This document shows, piece by piece, positions 1 to 9,105 of a stretch of DNA of 28,094 bases. The DNA is taken from contig UZAE01000264.1 in assembly GCA_900617975.1 (NCBI GenBank), forward strand, positions 1 to 28,094. The letters run 5' to 3'. Numbering within the stretch: position 1 is the stretch's first letter; the number at the start of each line of letters is the position of its first letter. The DNA comes from Rodentolepis nana. Lineage: Eukaryota; Platyhelminthes; Cestoda; Cyclophyllidea; Hymenolepididae. Under the pieces are notes generated by a model that saw only the letters and a program-made list of their open reading frames with translations, was not told where the DNA came from and searched no databases. The translations under genes were made by a program, and so were the position numbers.

Positions 1-104
1 CCCTATCAACTTTTTCAATTTGATGTTTCTTCCCCTCTGTGAAGCATGAAGTCAAATAAAGGGCTAATGATAACCATCAAGACGCCTGCCATTTGATATA
101 AATC
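1..104 (+). repeat. Repeat family copy R1, 3' part, cut by window start
   Basis: This is the 3' third of the dispersed repeat found six more times in the window, in the same orientation as R2. It has the block reading CCTCTGTGAAGC, then GGGCTAATGATAACC, then GCCTGCCATTTGATATAAAT, which matches the 3' ends of the other copies. The 5' part lies outside the window, so the target-site duplication cannot be tested. Its tail is short, a single ATAAAT. Confidence 0.8.
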
Positions 105-1387
105 CATATTCTCTTTTACCTGACGCAGAAGCTAATTAGTTCCACTTATTGGAACAGAAGTATTCAGCCAATAGAAGGTGAATTTATGAAGGTTATAAAT
201 GTGACTGACGTGTCAAGTCTCAGATCATTGTCTACCTTCTTCTCTAGTAACTTGATGAAACTATAGGCAAACAATACTATGGTTGCCAGATCATATTAGT
301 GACAGATTAAATCGAAAAAGTCAAATATGAATATGAGTCAAATAAAAATTCCCATTTTTAATGTATCATTCATCAGGTAATTGTCAAAATGAAGAGTTTA
401 TGACTGATAATACTATAACTATGGGTATTTAGGCAAATGGAATGAAATTTATTCCAAACTTAAATGGAAAATTTAAAAGCAGGTTTGTTCAAGGCTTAAA
501 TGCGTCTATAAATCTAGAAATAAAATTTAATTCGCAGATTCCGACACTGTTGGACGACTTGTTTGTTTTTTCCTTCATTATTATTGGAGAAAATGAAAAT
601 AGTGACAAAAAATTGTTGTATATCTCCCGAATCTAAGAATTATTTCTTATCACTTATTGGCGTCAGCTGATCAATTAGTGAAAAAGCAGTTTGTAGACTT
701 CATTACTAGGTTCTGGAATGCTACCGCTTTCATCAATATTGACTGCACCCCATTTCATTCTTATGTTAGTCATTCATCATAACGCCCAAATAGCGGAGTA
801 AATTATGATTGGAGGACCTTTGAAATGCTTTACTAAGATAATCTCTTTAATTGCCAAGCGTAATAGTGTTGTTCTGAAAGGTATAAAATGGGCAAATATC
901 TTGAAAAAGTCATGGTTTTGATAAAGTGTACTCTTTGAGATATACTCAGAAAGCTGCTGAAGTTCTACAGATGCAAATAGCTAATTAAAGATGAACTCTC
1001 CAACTATATCTTTCAAATGTTTTGAGAAGCATTCTTTTGTGAATGGGAGGAACTATTGAATCAAAATAGAAGGAGATGGTGAATGTTTAGTTTGGCCCTT
1101 TAAATTGAATATCAATAAATCTTTACTGAACTGTTAGGAAGAACTGATAAACACATATTAACTTAATTCATATAGCACAGGAGGAACCTATTGAAAACAT
1201 ATGTTTGTGACGATATTGGTAACAAAAAAGAGGACGAATCGTGAGTTGACAAGTGCTGTTGGACTGTAATATTCCGGCAACTCACAAGGAATGATTCCTA
1301 GCACCACACAAGTGACGCAGTCGTGGTGCTACAAATGCAAACAACAACGGCCGTGGTCATCAAGCTTTTCACATCTACTAAGCAGTT
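105..1387. other. Non-coding, AT-rich, no gene seen
   Basis: No open frame here resembles a known protein, and the longest (64 codons near 442-636) has no recognisable motif. I see no tRNA, rRNA or tandem repeat. It is plain AT-rich spacer between two repeat copies. Confidence 0.6.
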
Positions 1388-1402
1388 AATATTTCCGAGT
1401 AA

Positions 1403-2129
1403 GAGGGTGTGCAATAGACTTACCTCCACGTGTTGCACCCTGGGCAACGTATACTCATACGCAAAAAGTCTATTAACCGGTAGTTGACTTCTGACTTCAA
1501 ACTACCATCACCCCACTGTATAGTTGACCACTGACTTCAAACTACCATGACCCCACTGTATGCCTTGACTTCTGACTTCAAACTACCATGACCCCACTGT
1601 ATGTTACAAAGTATACTCATACGGCAAAAAGTCTATAAACCGGCAGTGGACTTCTGACTTCAAACTACCCTCACCCCACTATATGTCACAACTTCTCACT
1701 TCAAACTACCATCACCCCACTGTATGTCATTGTGTATGCGCATACGGCAAAAAAGTCTATAAACCGGCAGTTGATCTAACCCTAACACGGCAAAAAGTCT
1801 ATAAACCGGCAGTTGACCTCTGACTTCAAACTACCATGACCCCACTGTATGTCATATTTCTGACTTCAAACTACCATGACCCCACTGTATGTCATATTCA
1901 ACAAACTACCATCACCCCACTGTATGTCATATTCAACCACTTTCATAGTACTCATCTTACCTTTTCTCAGCCTTTGTGTCTGCCTGTCTCTTTTACATCT
2001 GTGAAACACTATTCTGCCCCCCCCCCTCTCTAATTTTCGTCACTTTGATGTTTGTTCCCATCTTTAAAGCTTGAAGTCAGCTAAAGAGCTAATGATAATT
2101 ATCAAAATGCCTGCCACATGTTATAAATA
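1403..2129 (+). repeat. Repeat family copy R2, complete, with expanded internal tandem array
   Basis: This is a full copy of the dispersed repeat, enlarged to 727 bp. The 5' end is GGGTGTGCAATAGACTTACC, followed by an inverted repeat (ATAGACTT near 1413, AAGTCTAT near 1466). The body ends in GCTAATGATAATTATCAAAA, then CCTGCC, then an ATAAATA tail. It is flanked by a perfect 15-bp direct duplication, AATATTTCCGAGTAA, at 1388-1402 and 2130-2144. That duplication and the tail indicate insertion by target-primed reverse transcription. Extra length comes from eight tandem units inside. A 10-C run lies at 2017-2026. No coding capacity is evident, so it must be non-autonomous. Confidence 0.88.
1482..1938 (+). 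repeat. Tandem array inside R2 (8 units of CTACCATSACCCCACT type)
   Basis: Eight units carry the core CAAACTACCATGACCCCACT, most preceded by TGACTTC and followed by GTATGTCAT. Spacing is irregular because some units also carry the upstream segment with ATACGGCAAAAAGTCTATAA, so both a short and a longer unit have been duplicated. A short CTAACCCTAAC stretch at about 1776-1786 interrupts the array. The open frame across 1836-2033 is only translated repeat, not a gene. Confidence 0.85.
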
Positions 2130-2144
2130 AATATTTCCGAGTAA

Positions 2145-3913
2145 TATGGATGTACACTCGAAAGGGATTCCAGCCTGATGTGCAATAAGCAATTGATAAC
2201 ATCCATTAAGGTAAAATTGATCGCTGTGAAACCAGATTGTATAGGAGGCACTTTATTGGAATAGAGATTTATTTGTCAGTAGGTTTTAACGCTTCTGATA
2301 ACATGAAATATGCACAATTTTAGTGTAAGTGGGTTTCTTCAAACTATCTAACTCACTTGCCCAAAGACAATGATGACATGGCAACTGATGACAAAATATC
2401 AAGCTACATGTATTGCTCACAAAAACAGGAGTTTCTGGCATTCCACGAGGAAACTTTACCCACAAATGTTTTGACTGAAGATTTAAATTTCTAATTAACT
2501 CTGATCAGCATCTCGTATTACAACTAAAAACCACCCTGATTCCTCGTAGATATTTTTCCTCATGAAAGCTCTACTAATGTCTCGTGAAATATTATACTTA
2601 TTAGTTAAATGACATTTGTCGATGGAGATATATTGCTAAATTTCTTTGAAAGATGCTTTTATTCCAACAAATTTTTTGACCGATTCTCAGCGAATAATTC
2701 ACAGGTATGTAATCATAACTAAAAGTGTTTCAACATTGATTCCAAATAAAATTAGAAACCGACTATTAAGGAGACGAGACACAGATCTTAACTTGATAGA
2801 GCCGACTTTAATCATGAAAAATCACCCAAATAGACACTTTCTAAGGCACATTCTGTATAGGAAAGGTAGGTAAAATAAAAAGGGCAGACTTATGTGCGAA
2901 AGAACCCAGAAGCATAAGATGGCTGTTTTGCCACATGTCATGCAAATCACCATCAGGAATGACAATGATAGATGATTGCATGCATGGCGTGTTCTACCAC
3001 TTGATGAGCTGGGTTGGAGATCAACTTCTTAGTTGATTTGTGGCTTACATTAGTCTGACTAGTGGGTTCTGGTAAACACCCCTTCAAGAGTAAGAGGATG
3101 AATTCGGAAGCAGTAATATCTATATGATCTTCATGTGATTCTTTGCTATGCCGTTGAATAATTTTGACATAGTAAGGAAATTACACACTTCCACTCTGAA
3201 CTTTATGATGTAGAAGATTTCATCTTCTGTGACTTTCTCAGCAATCTAGTTTATTCTCTGATGATTATTTCACCATGATAGATGGCGGAGTACTGGCTGA
3301 AATAGGAGTTGTAGAATCTCCAGCGAGGAATACAAGAACGGAATTTATAACCTTCAGTCATTTCCAGTGAAATGTACCTTCCTTAGTTACGTGATCAGTT
3401 GTCATTCAAGGATATAAAAAATTTAAGCTCACTTTTCTTATTTACTATTTGTTCCTTATGCTACAATTTTCAGAGATAGGGGAATAATCGCATTCACATT
3501 ATTTAATAGCTCTTCCAGGAATAAATTCTGCCTGCCCCTCCCCATCGTTAAAATACCTTTGGGGTTGCTGTAGTTTCTTTTCGGGAATATTTCCACATAC
3601 CCACCTCTGTATTCTTACAAGACCAAATTGAACAAAGCACATCGGAAAAAAAACTTTCCGAAGGTCTCTTTGTAGCGAGGACTTCGAGTTCGCAGTGTAT
3701 GCGTGTCTTTCGACAAGCTATTCATTCGTTAAAACTGGACTTACATATTTTGAGTAAATGTAATATCAGGATGTGACTATCATAAACTTTTAAACTTTCT
3801 CGGAATGCTTTCAGCAGGTCTCACTAGTCTTCTACTGCTTGAATGAGATCAAAATAGTTCAGTCCAGAAGTGATGGTCAGATTGATTGGGGTTAAAAAGC
3901 ACTTCTGTATTTG
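2145..3913. other. Non-coding spacer, no gene seen
   Basis: This AT-rich sequence has only short open frames, the longest 75 codons near 2646-2873, with no recognisable domain. I saw no RNA gene, splice-compatible exon chain or repeat copy. Confidence 0.6.
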
Positions 3914-3926
3914 TTATTCATCACTA

Positions 3927-4223
3927 TTTATTTATTTATTTCAAATAGCAGGCGTTTTGATAGTTATCATTAGCCATTTAGCTGATTTTGGGCTTCAAAG
4001 AGGGGAGTAACACCAAAATTCGAGAAGTGGAACAGAAGAATGAATCACAGATGTTAAAGAGACAGACAGACAGATAAGCTCAGAAAGAGTAAGATGAGCA
4101 CTGTGGTAGGGGACGAATATGACTTGCAGTCAGGCCATGGTAGGTTGAAGTTAGAAGCCACTGCTGGTTTATAGATTTTTTTGCGGTATGAGTATACGTG
4201 GAGGTAAGTCTATTGCACACCCC
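3927..4223 (-). repeat. Repeat family copy R3, with target-site duplication
   Basis: This is a 297-bp copy of the same repeat in reverse orientation. On the + strand it runs from a TTTATTTATTTATTT tail through GGCTTCAAAGAGGGGAG and GACAGACAGACAG to GAGGTAAGTCTATTGCACACC. Flanking direct repeats TTATTCATCACTA (3914-3926) and TTATTCGTCACTA (4224-4236) match at 12 of 13 bases. An internal stretch near the 5' end (the GGTGCACCCTGGGCAACG segment of other copies) is missing. There is one unit of the internal tandem motif. Confidence 0.85.
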
Positions 4224-4236
4224 TTATTCGTCACTA

Positions 4237-4731
4237 GTATTTACTAAATCCAGTTTGATATAATCTTAAATATGAACAAACGCACGCGTATTTAAACACA
4301 TATCATGGAAATTGAGGAAGGTAGTCTTCCCCATTTCATAAGAACTGTCCAGATTAAAATTGATCTCGTGCACGTTGGTCACCGTACCTTGCATTCACAA
4401 ACGGGGTATTCGACGCCATTGACAGACCTCAGTCTAAACAGGTCAACTACTTACTTATTCCGGCTCCATAACATTATACAATGTGACCATGTTAAGTGAG
4501 GTTCTGTGTCCTGTTTCAAACTGAAAGTGATACTGAGAGTTTGCGAAAGGTCGCATGATTCCAAACATTCCTTTTGCGTCAGCTGTGTCTTGCTCTGTGC
4601 TGCGTTGTCACGTGCTAACAATCGCTGTGAATGCACCCCTGCAGTAGGCTATTTTCAGTCAAACAAAGTGTGTTTATCATTGGAACTTATTTTGGATATG
4701 ATTAGTTTATAACGCAAGATATTCAGTCACT
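4237..4731. other. Non-coding spacer between two repeat copies
   Basis: Opposing short open frames at 4451-4712 overlap each other and have no recognisable similarity. I support no gene here. Confidence 0.5.
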
Positions 4732-4743
4732 GATGTCAAAAAT

Positions 4744-5072
4744 TTATTTATTTATATCAAATGACAGGCTTTATGTAAGTTATCATTAGCCCTTTAGTTG
4801 ATTTCGGGCTTCACAGAGGGGAGGAACAGATGAAGTCACAATAAGTGGAAAGGGGAAACAGAAGAGTGATTAACAGGTGTAAAAGAGACAGACAAACACA
4901 AAGGTAGAGAAAAAGGAAAGGTGAGTACTATGAAAGCGGTCGAATATGACATAGAGTCGGGCCATGGTAGTTTGAAGTCAGAAGTCAACTGCCTATTTAT
5001 ATACTTTTTTGCTGCATGAGTATGCGCTGTTCAGGCTGCACCCCGTGGAGGCAAATCTATCTCACACCCTCC
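4744..5072 (-). repeat. Repeat family copy R4
   Basis: This is a 329-bp reverse-orientation copy with a TTTATTTATTTAT tail, GGGCTTCACAGAGGGGAGG, GAGACAGACAAACAC and the 5' end GAGGCAAATCTATCTCACACC. Flanks GATGTCAAAA (from 4732) and GATGTAAAAT (from 5073) may be a decayed target-site duplication, 8 of 10 matching. The 5' inverted repeat is degraded compared with R2 and R7, suggesting an older copy. Confidence 0.8.
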
Positions 5073-5084
5073 GATGTAAAATAT

Positions 5085-5854
5085 AAATGGGTGCATTTCA
5101 TTTGTTCATCAAAAAAGTAACATTCCACATTTCACTAGGCTCTGTCTACAAGTCGACGGAACTCAACCAGACATCGATCCTCCATACCAAGCATCAAGTA
5201 TGTGACTTGCTTGAACGTGTCGAAAGAGTTACATATGCGAGTGATGCAAACATTACTGCCTACTGACTTCGCTAAACGACAATGAAGAGTTGAAAGTGAA
5301 CATTTGCAATAAGATTACAGAAACCACACCAAATGAATTGGCAAATCTTCAAAGAACGTAAACATGTTGAGACATGGTGAGTAGTGTATCGAAGTTAATG
5401 CTGAACACTTACAGCACTTACTGTGAACTACTTCATGTTCAGTGTGCTGTTATTGTTAATATTGTATAGTTGCCGCGTTTTAATGAAAACTTAATAAGTG
5501 TTTTCCTTCCTGTTTGCTCACCCACGACCTCTTTCATCTTGACCATCTGGTATCATGGGCCATACACACACGCACGCACTTAATTTACGTGAAATCGCAC
5601 GCATAACTCACCTCAGATAGCAAGCACTTTATTCAAGGCTTTTTTAAACAATTATAATAAAGTATTTTGTTTGACGGGGTTACTAACTTTGCCTACTTCC
5701 AATTCTTCGGAGGCAGTGAGTTTCCCGGCCCAATGTATTTAGTGCACCCTAAAGTGTAGACACTGTGAGGTGTGTTGATTTTCACTCAACATATATATGC
5801 TTGAGATATTCATGATATTTAATCAATTCGCATCAAATTAAGGCACCAGTAGTG
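5085..5854. other. Upstream region of the kinase-like gene
   Basis: No gene is seen. A TATA-like ATATATATGC lies at 5791-5800, about 55 bases before the kinase start codon. An in-frame stop, TGA at 5813-5815, closes the reading frame upstream, so the ATG at 5855 is the first Met. Whether 5' exons exist upstream cannot be decided from sequence. Confidence 0.45.
5791..5800 (+). promoter_or_regulatory. TATA-like sequence before the kinase-like gene
   Basis: ATATATATGC sits 55 bases before the ATG. In an AT-rich genome this can occur by chance, and no initiator or other core element supports it. Confidence 0.2.
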
Positions 5855-6991
5855 ATGGCTGAAGGAAAATTTCGCGCTCAGAGGTTTCTTGGTTGCGGCT
5901 ATCACACATTCGTTTATTCCGTGACTTCGATGCAAAAACACGATAGAGGCGAATCGTACGCGATGAAGCGTTTTTTTCTTCACCAGCCCACACCCATTAT
6001 TTTAGCCAAAAGAGAGCATGATATTCTCAAAAGAATTACCTTGGATCCTCATTCATCCCCGTTTTTACAAAAACTCCACTATAGCCTCGTCATCCAATTT
6101 TCGCCAGTTCTGGTGCTCACAGAGGCATTGGGTATCACAATTCATGATATTTTGTCTATCACAGGCCATTTGGAATATGAAGATGTTAAGTTCTATTCGA
6201 GTGAAATAATCTGTGGTCTTAAGTACCTTCACGAGAAACGCATTGTTCACATGGAACTGAAACCAGATAATATTTTATTTTCCAAATCTGGCCACATTTT
6301 GATATCCGACTTTGACCGTTCTTATGACTTGTCTCGATTTGGAAGGCCTAGTAAAGCATGGGAGTTTTGCGTAAATCAGTACTTTGCGGCCCCTGAGATT
6401 GCAAAGGAAGAAGTGATTTCTGAAAAAGCTGATGTCTGGAGTCTTGGAGTTCTGACAGCATTGATGCATGGCATATACATTCGTCCTAACAATGTAGACA
6501 AAGAACAAGGCAAAAAATTGGCGAAAAGGGGTTATTGGTATATTAGAGGATTCTCCAATTTGCCGAAGGATTTGCAGGAATTTTTTAATCAAGTCCTTTC
6601 TACTAGCTATGTTCTACGACCAAGCATTGAACAAGTTCAACGCCTCGGGCTGTTTCGGGATGTGGATTGGCAGAAAGTTAAAGAACTTAAAGTTAAACCA
6701 CCAATCTCAAATTGCTGCCTCATGGGCTTCGTTAATATAATGAAATATGATTATAATCCAACAGATCCCGTATTATTGCAATCTCTCTATACCTTCCAAA
6801 TGCCCAAAGTTCATGAATATAATTTTCAATTTGTGGACGATCTAAACGGAAACAAGAATTTTATCTTTGTTATACCTAAAATTATACCTTCACCAAATTT
6901 TGCTCTAACGCTTTCGGAAATATTTGTTGAATTAAGGAAGTTCAATTTTATTCATCCAGTTTTAAATTATCTTCGACTGTTGATGAAGTAA
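5855..6991 (+). CDS. AGC-type protein kinase-like protein, probable pseudokinase, single exon
   Basis: This is an intact 378-residue frame without introns. Seen motifs are a glycine loop GCGYHTFV (13-20), the ATP lysine in YAMK (K38), the helix-C glutamate in KREHDIL (E54), N139, the APE motif (180-181) and DVWSLG (193-198). After the kinase core, FRDVDWQKVKELKVKPP follows the C-terminal tail start of AGC kinases (PKA, AKT, S6K group). Three sites differ from active members. The HRD motif is HME (132-134), so the catalytic Asp is Glu. DFG is DFD (152-154). The activation-loop TFCGT is EFCVN, with Glu170 at the usual phospho-Thr. No hydrophobic FxxF motif is evident in the last 100 residues. 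I chose ATG 5855 because a GTG precedes it and TGA at 5813 closes the frame. AGC membership is well supported; subfamily and activity are not known. Confidence 0.85.
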   Translation: MAEGKFRAQRFLGCGYHTFVYSVTSMQKHDRGESYAMKRFFLHQPTPIILAKREHDILKRITLDPHSSPFLQKLHYSLVIQFSPVLVLTEALGITIHDILSITGHLEYEDVKFYSSEIICGLKYLHEKRIVHMELKPDNILFSKSGHILISDFDRSYDLSRFGRPSKAWEFCVNQYFAAPEIAKEEVISEKADVWSLGVLTALMHGIYIRPNNVDKEQGKKLAKRGYWYIRGFSNLPKDLQEFFNQVLSTSYVLRPSIEQVQRLGLFRDVDWQKVKELKVKPPISNCCLMGFVNIMKYDYNPTDPVLLQSLYTFQMPKVHEYNFQFVDDLNGNKNFIFVIPKIIPSPNFALTLSEIFVELRKFNFIHPVLNYLRLLMK

Positions 6992-8101
6992 CTTTTTTGT
7001 TATCCTTTCTACTTTGGTGCTTTTAATTCATTTATGGATGCAATTTCGTTTTGTTTTTATTTCCTTTTAAATATCCTCGACATTTGAATTTGTATAAGAT
7101 TATAATGTTAAAAATTTTCGAGTGACTGTATGAGTCCCATAATTAGTGCTTTCTACAGTCAACGAACTCGGTACTACAATATCAATAGCACACATCTGAT
7201 TATCGGTTAGCGGATAAGAAGCAAGAAAAACAAAAGAGAGGTTTTAGTGAATGTAGTTGAGCTCCAACCCTATATTCTGGTAGTGTTGTTGAAAGGCAAT
7301 TCCAGATTAATAGAAATGGGTATTTAGAGTGGCAGTTTATATCTGTATGGATAGTCGTATGTTAACGAAGATGGTAGATTAGTTTTATATGATATAAAAA
7401 AATATCTGACCACAAATTGCGGTTAGTATATTGACCCAGGAATATCTTCAATACAAGACTTAGACCGTTCATAAAACATAAGTAATTTATGGCCGTTTAG
7501 GAAATAGACTCAAAATCGAAAGTAACTAGATCAGTTTAGGACTAATTTAAATTGTCCGATCTTAAAGTGAACTTTGAATCTGGCATGTCTAAATTCCGAC
7601 AAAATATTGCAAACTCACGAACATAACATCTCTATTTGACGTAGGGACACAAAACATAATGAAAGGTAGTTTTAATATAGGTTCAATTAGCAAACGATGC
7701 TCGAGTACGCATTTCTTATCTCTTTCAAAATTGAAGAATCAGCGTATGCATTTGAAATTCTAAAAAAGAACTGAGGAAATTAACAATAAGGCAACATGCA
7801 TATTTTCAACTGACCTTATTAAGAATTAGTAAAATTTTGATTTATAATGCTTTTTGAACTATTTTTCAATAGTCAAAATAGTGGTAAATGAAAGTATTTC
7901 ACTAAGTACATTATATTGCCCCAACCCGGGGTAATAAAGCAATTATTACCGTTTGACAAATGTAAAGTAGACGAATTTGTTTGCAAACTTGGTATATACT
8001 GGAAAAGTTTAAAGCTGAAACTTAGGAATTAAAGTGAGGCTTTTAAGATAATGCTATTGCATTGCTAAAGCTCAATGTTAACAAAATTTCAATTGATTGG
8101 A
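6992..8101. other. Downstream of the kinase-like gene, no further gene
   Basis: This AT-rich sequence has no open frame worth calling. The first canonical AATAAA after the kinase stop is at 7933-7938, some 940 bases downstream, so the gene either has a long 3' UTR or uses a variant signal. Confidence 0.5.
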
Positions 8102-8113
8102 ACAGCGACTATA

Positions 8114-8403
8114 TTCATATCAAATGGTAGGCGTTTTGACAGTTATCATCAGCCCTTAAGCTGACATCAGGCTTCACAGAGGGAAGGAACATGAAAGTGT
8201 AAAAAAGTCGAGAGGGGTGGGTTGTAGAACAGAAGAGTGTTTTAAAGATGTAAAAGAGACAGACGCAAAGGTCGCGAAAAGGTGAGGTAAGTAATGTGGA
8301 AGTAGTCAAATATGACATACAGTAGAGTCATGGTAGATTTTTTGCCGTATGAGCATAGGTTGCCCAGGGTGTATCACGTTGAGGCAAGCCTATCGCACAC
8401 CAC
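8114..8403 (-). repeat. Repeat family copy R5
   Basis: This is a 290-bp reverse-orientation copy: TCAAATGGTAGGCGTTTTGA, then AGGCTTCACAGAGGGAAGG, then GAGGCAAGCCTATCGCACACC at the 5' end. The (ATAA) tail is nearly lost. The tandem-motif segment is deleted, the sequence passing from CATGGTAG straight to TTTTTTGCCGTATGAG. Flanks ACAGCGACTATA (8102-8113) and ACATCGTCGATA (8404-8415) match at 9 of 12 bases and may be a decayed duplication. Confidence 0.8.
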
Positions 8404-8415
8404 ACATCGTCGATA

Positions 8416-9090
8416 CGAAATGCGATTTAAAGCTTCATATGGATCTTATCATTTTAAGTTAGTTTGTTTACTCCATATTAAAATACTTTGCGAAAATCAA
8501 ACGCCGACTAATGTGGTTTTGCCCTGGCAATATTAATATTAATAAATGAGGCAAATAAATGTTAAAAATGGATTCGGTTTTTTGGGTAGAAACATGTCAA
8601 AAGTCCAAATTCTAATTAAGTTAGGAGAATAAATATGAAAAATATTAATATTTTAATAGCAAAGAAAACGCATTTAGAAATGGTCCTAAAAATAAATTAC
8701 CACTAATTCAGAGAAGATAAATGAATAGTATTTTCCTTTCAAATGAATACAAAAATCGTATGAAATTGATAACTTTGCATTAGAAAATATTAAGTACAAT
8801 GCAATTTTAAATTAGAAATATTTGATAAATTTAATCATTCTATCGTCTAAAATTTTCTCAACCACGAATGACGCACTCTCTTAAATTGGTGTGCAAATCC
8901 GCAAGGCTTTTACAGGTCATCATATAAATATGCATAAATTTATTAACTTTCTTGTGCATTATTGGCCTTGTCTGGAGAATTTATTTATAACCGAAACATT
9001 TAAATTGTTAAGTAGACTTTATCACCTTTAATTATGATGAACCTCTGTATATTGATATCTATCCTGAAGACCAAATGCTATATTGTTTTG
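8416..9090. other. Upstream region of the GBF1 gene
   Basis: This very AT-rich region holds no coding exon or known RNA gene. It must contain the GBF1 promoter or a 5' UTR intron, but I see no identifiable core promoter. Confidence 0.5.
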
Positions 9091-9093
9091 TAG
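9081..9093 (+). promoter_or_regulatory. 3' splice-acceptor-like site 12 nt before the GBF1 ATG
   Basis: TATTGTTTTGTAG ends at 9093 and is followed by 12 bases and then the start codon at 9106. The T-rich tract plus TAG looks like a genuine acceptor. It could end a 5' UTR intron or accept a trans-spliced leader, which is established in flatworms. Sequence alone cannot tell which. Confidence 0.45.
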
Positions 9094-9105
9094 AATTAGT
9101 GGAAA

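Noticed and set aside
1482..1938. CRISPR-like regularly spaced repeats
   Set aside because: Spacers are themselves repeated pieces of the same element, spacing is irregular, no cas genes occur and the DNA is eukaryotic.
1836..2033. 65-codon open frame on the + strand
   Set aside because: It is translation of the tandem repeat (TPLYVIF-like motif repeated) running into low-complexity sequence.
3927..4223. Repeat family as solo LTRs or TRIM elements known from tapeworms
   Set aside because: Flanking duplications are 12-15 bp rather than 4-6 bp, copies end in ATAA-type tails, and no TG...CA termini or paired LTRs are seen.
4744..5072. Hammerhead ribozyme in the repeat, as in schistosome SINE-like elements
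   Set aside because: I could not find the CTGANGA and GAAA core boxes in proper order on either strand of the consensus.
5852..5854. GTG as the kinase start codon
   Set aside because: A standard ATG follows directly, and GTG starts are not expected in a nuclear gene.
6275..6592. 105-codon antisense open frame within the kinase-like gene
   Set aside because: It is a shadow of the + strand frame, which carries clear kinase motifs.
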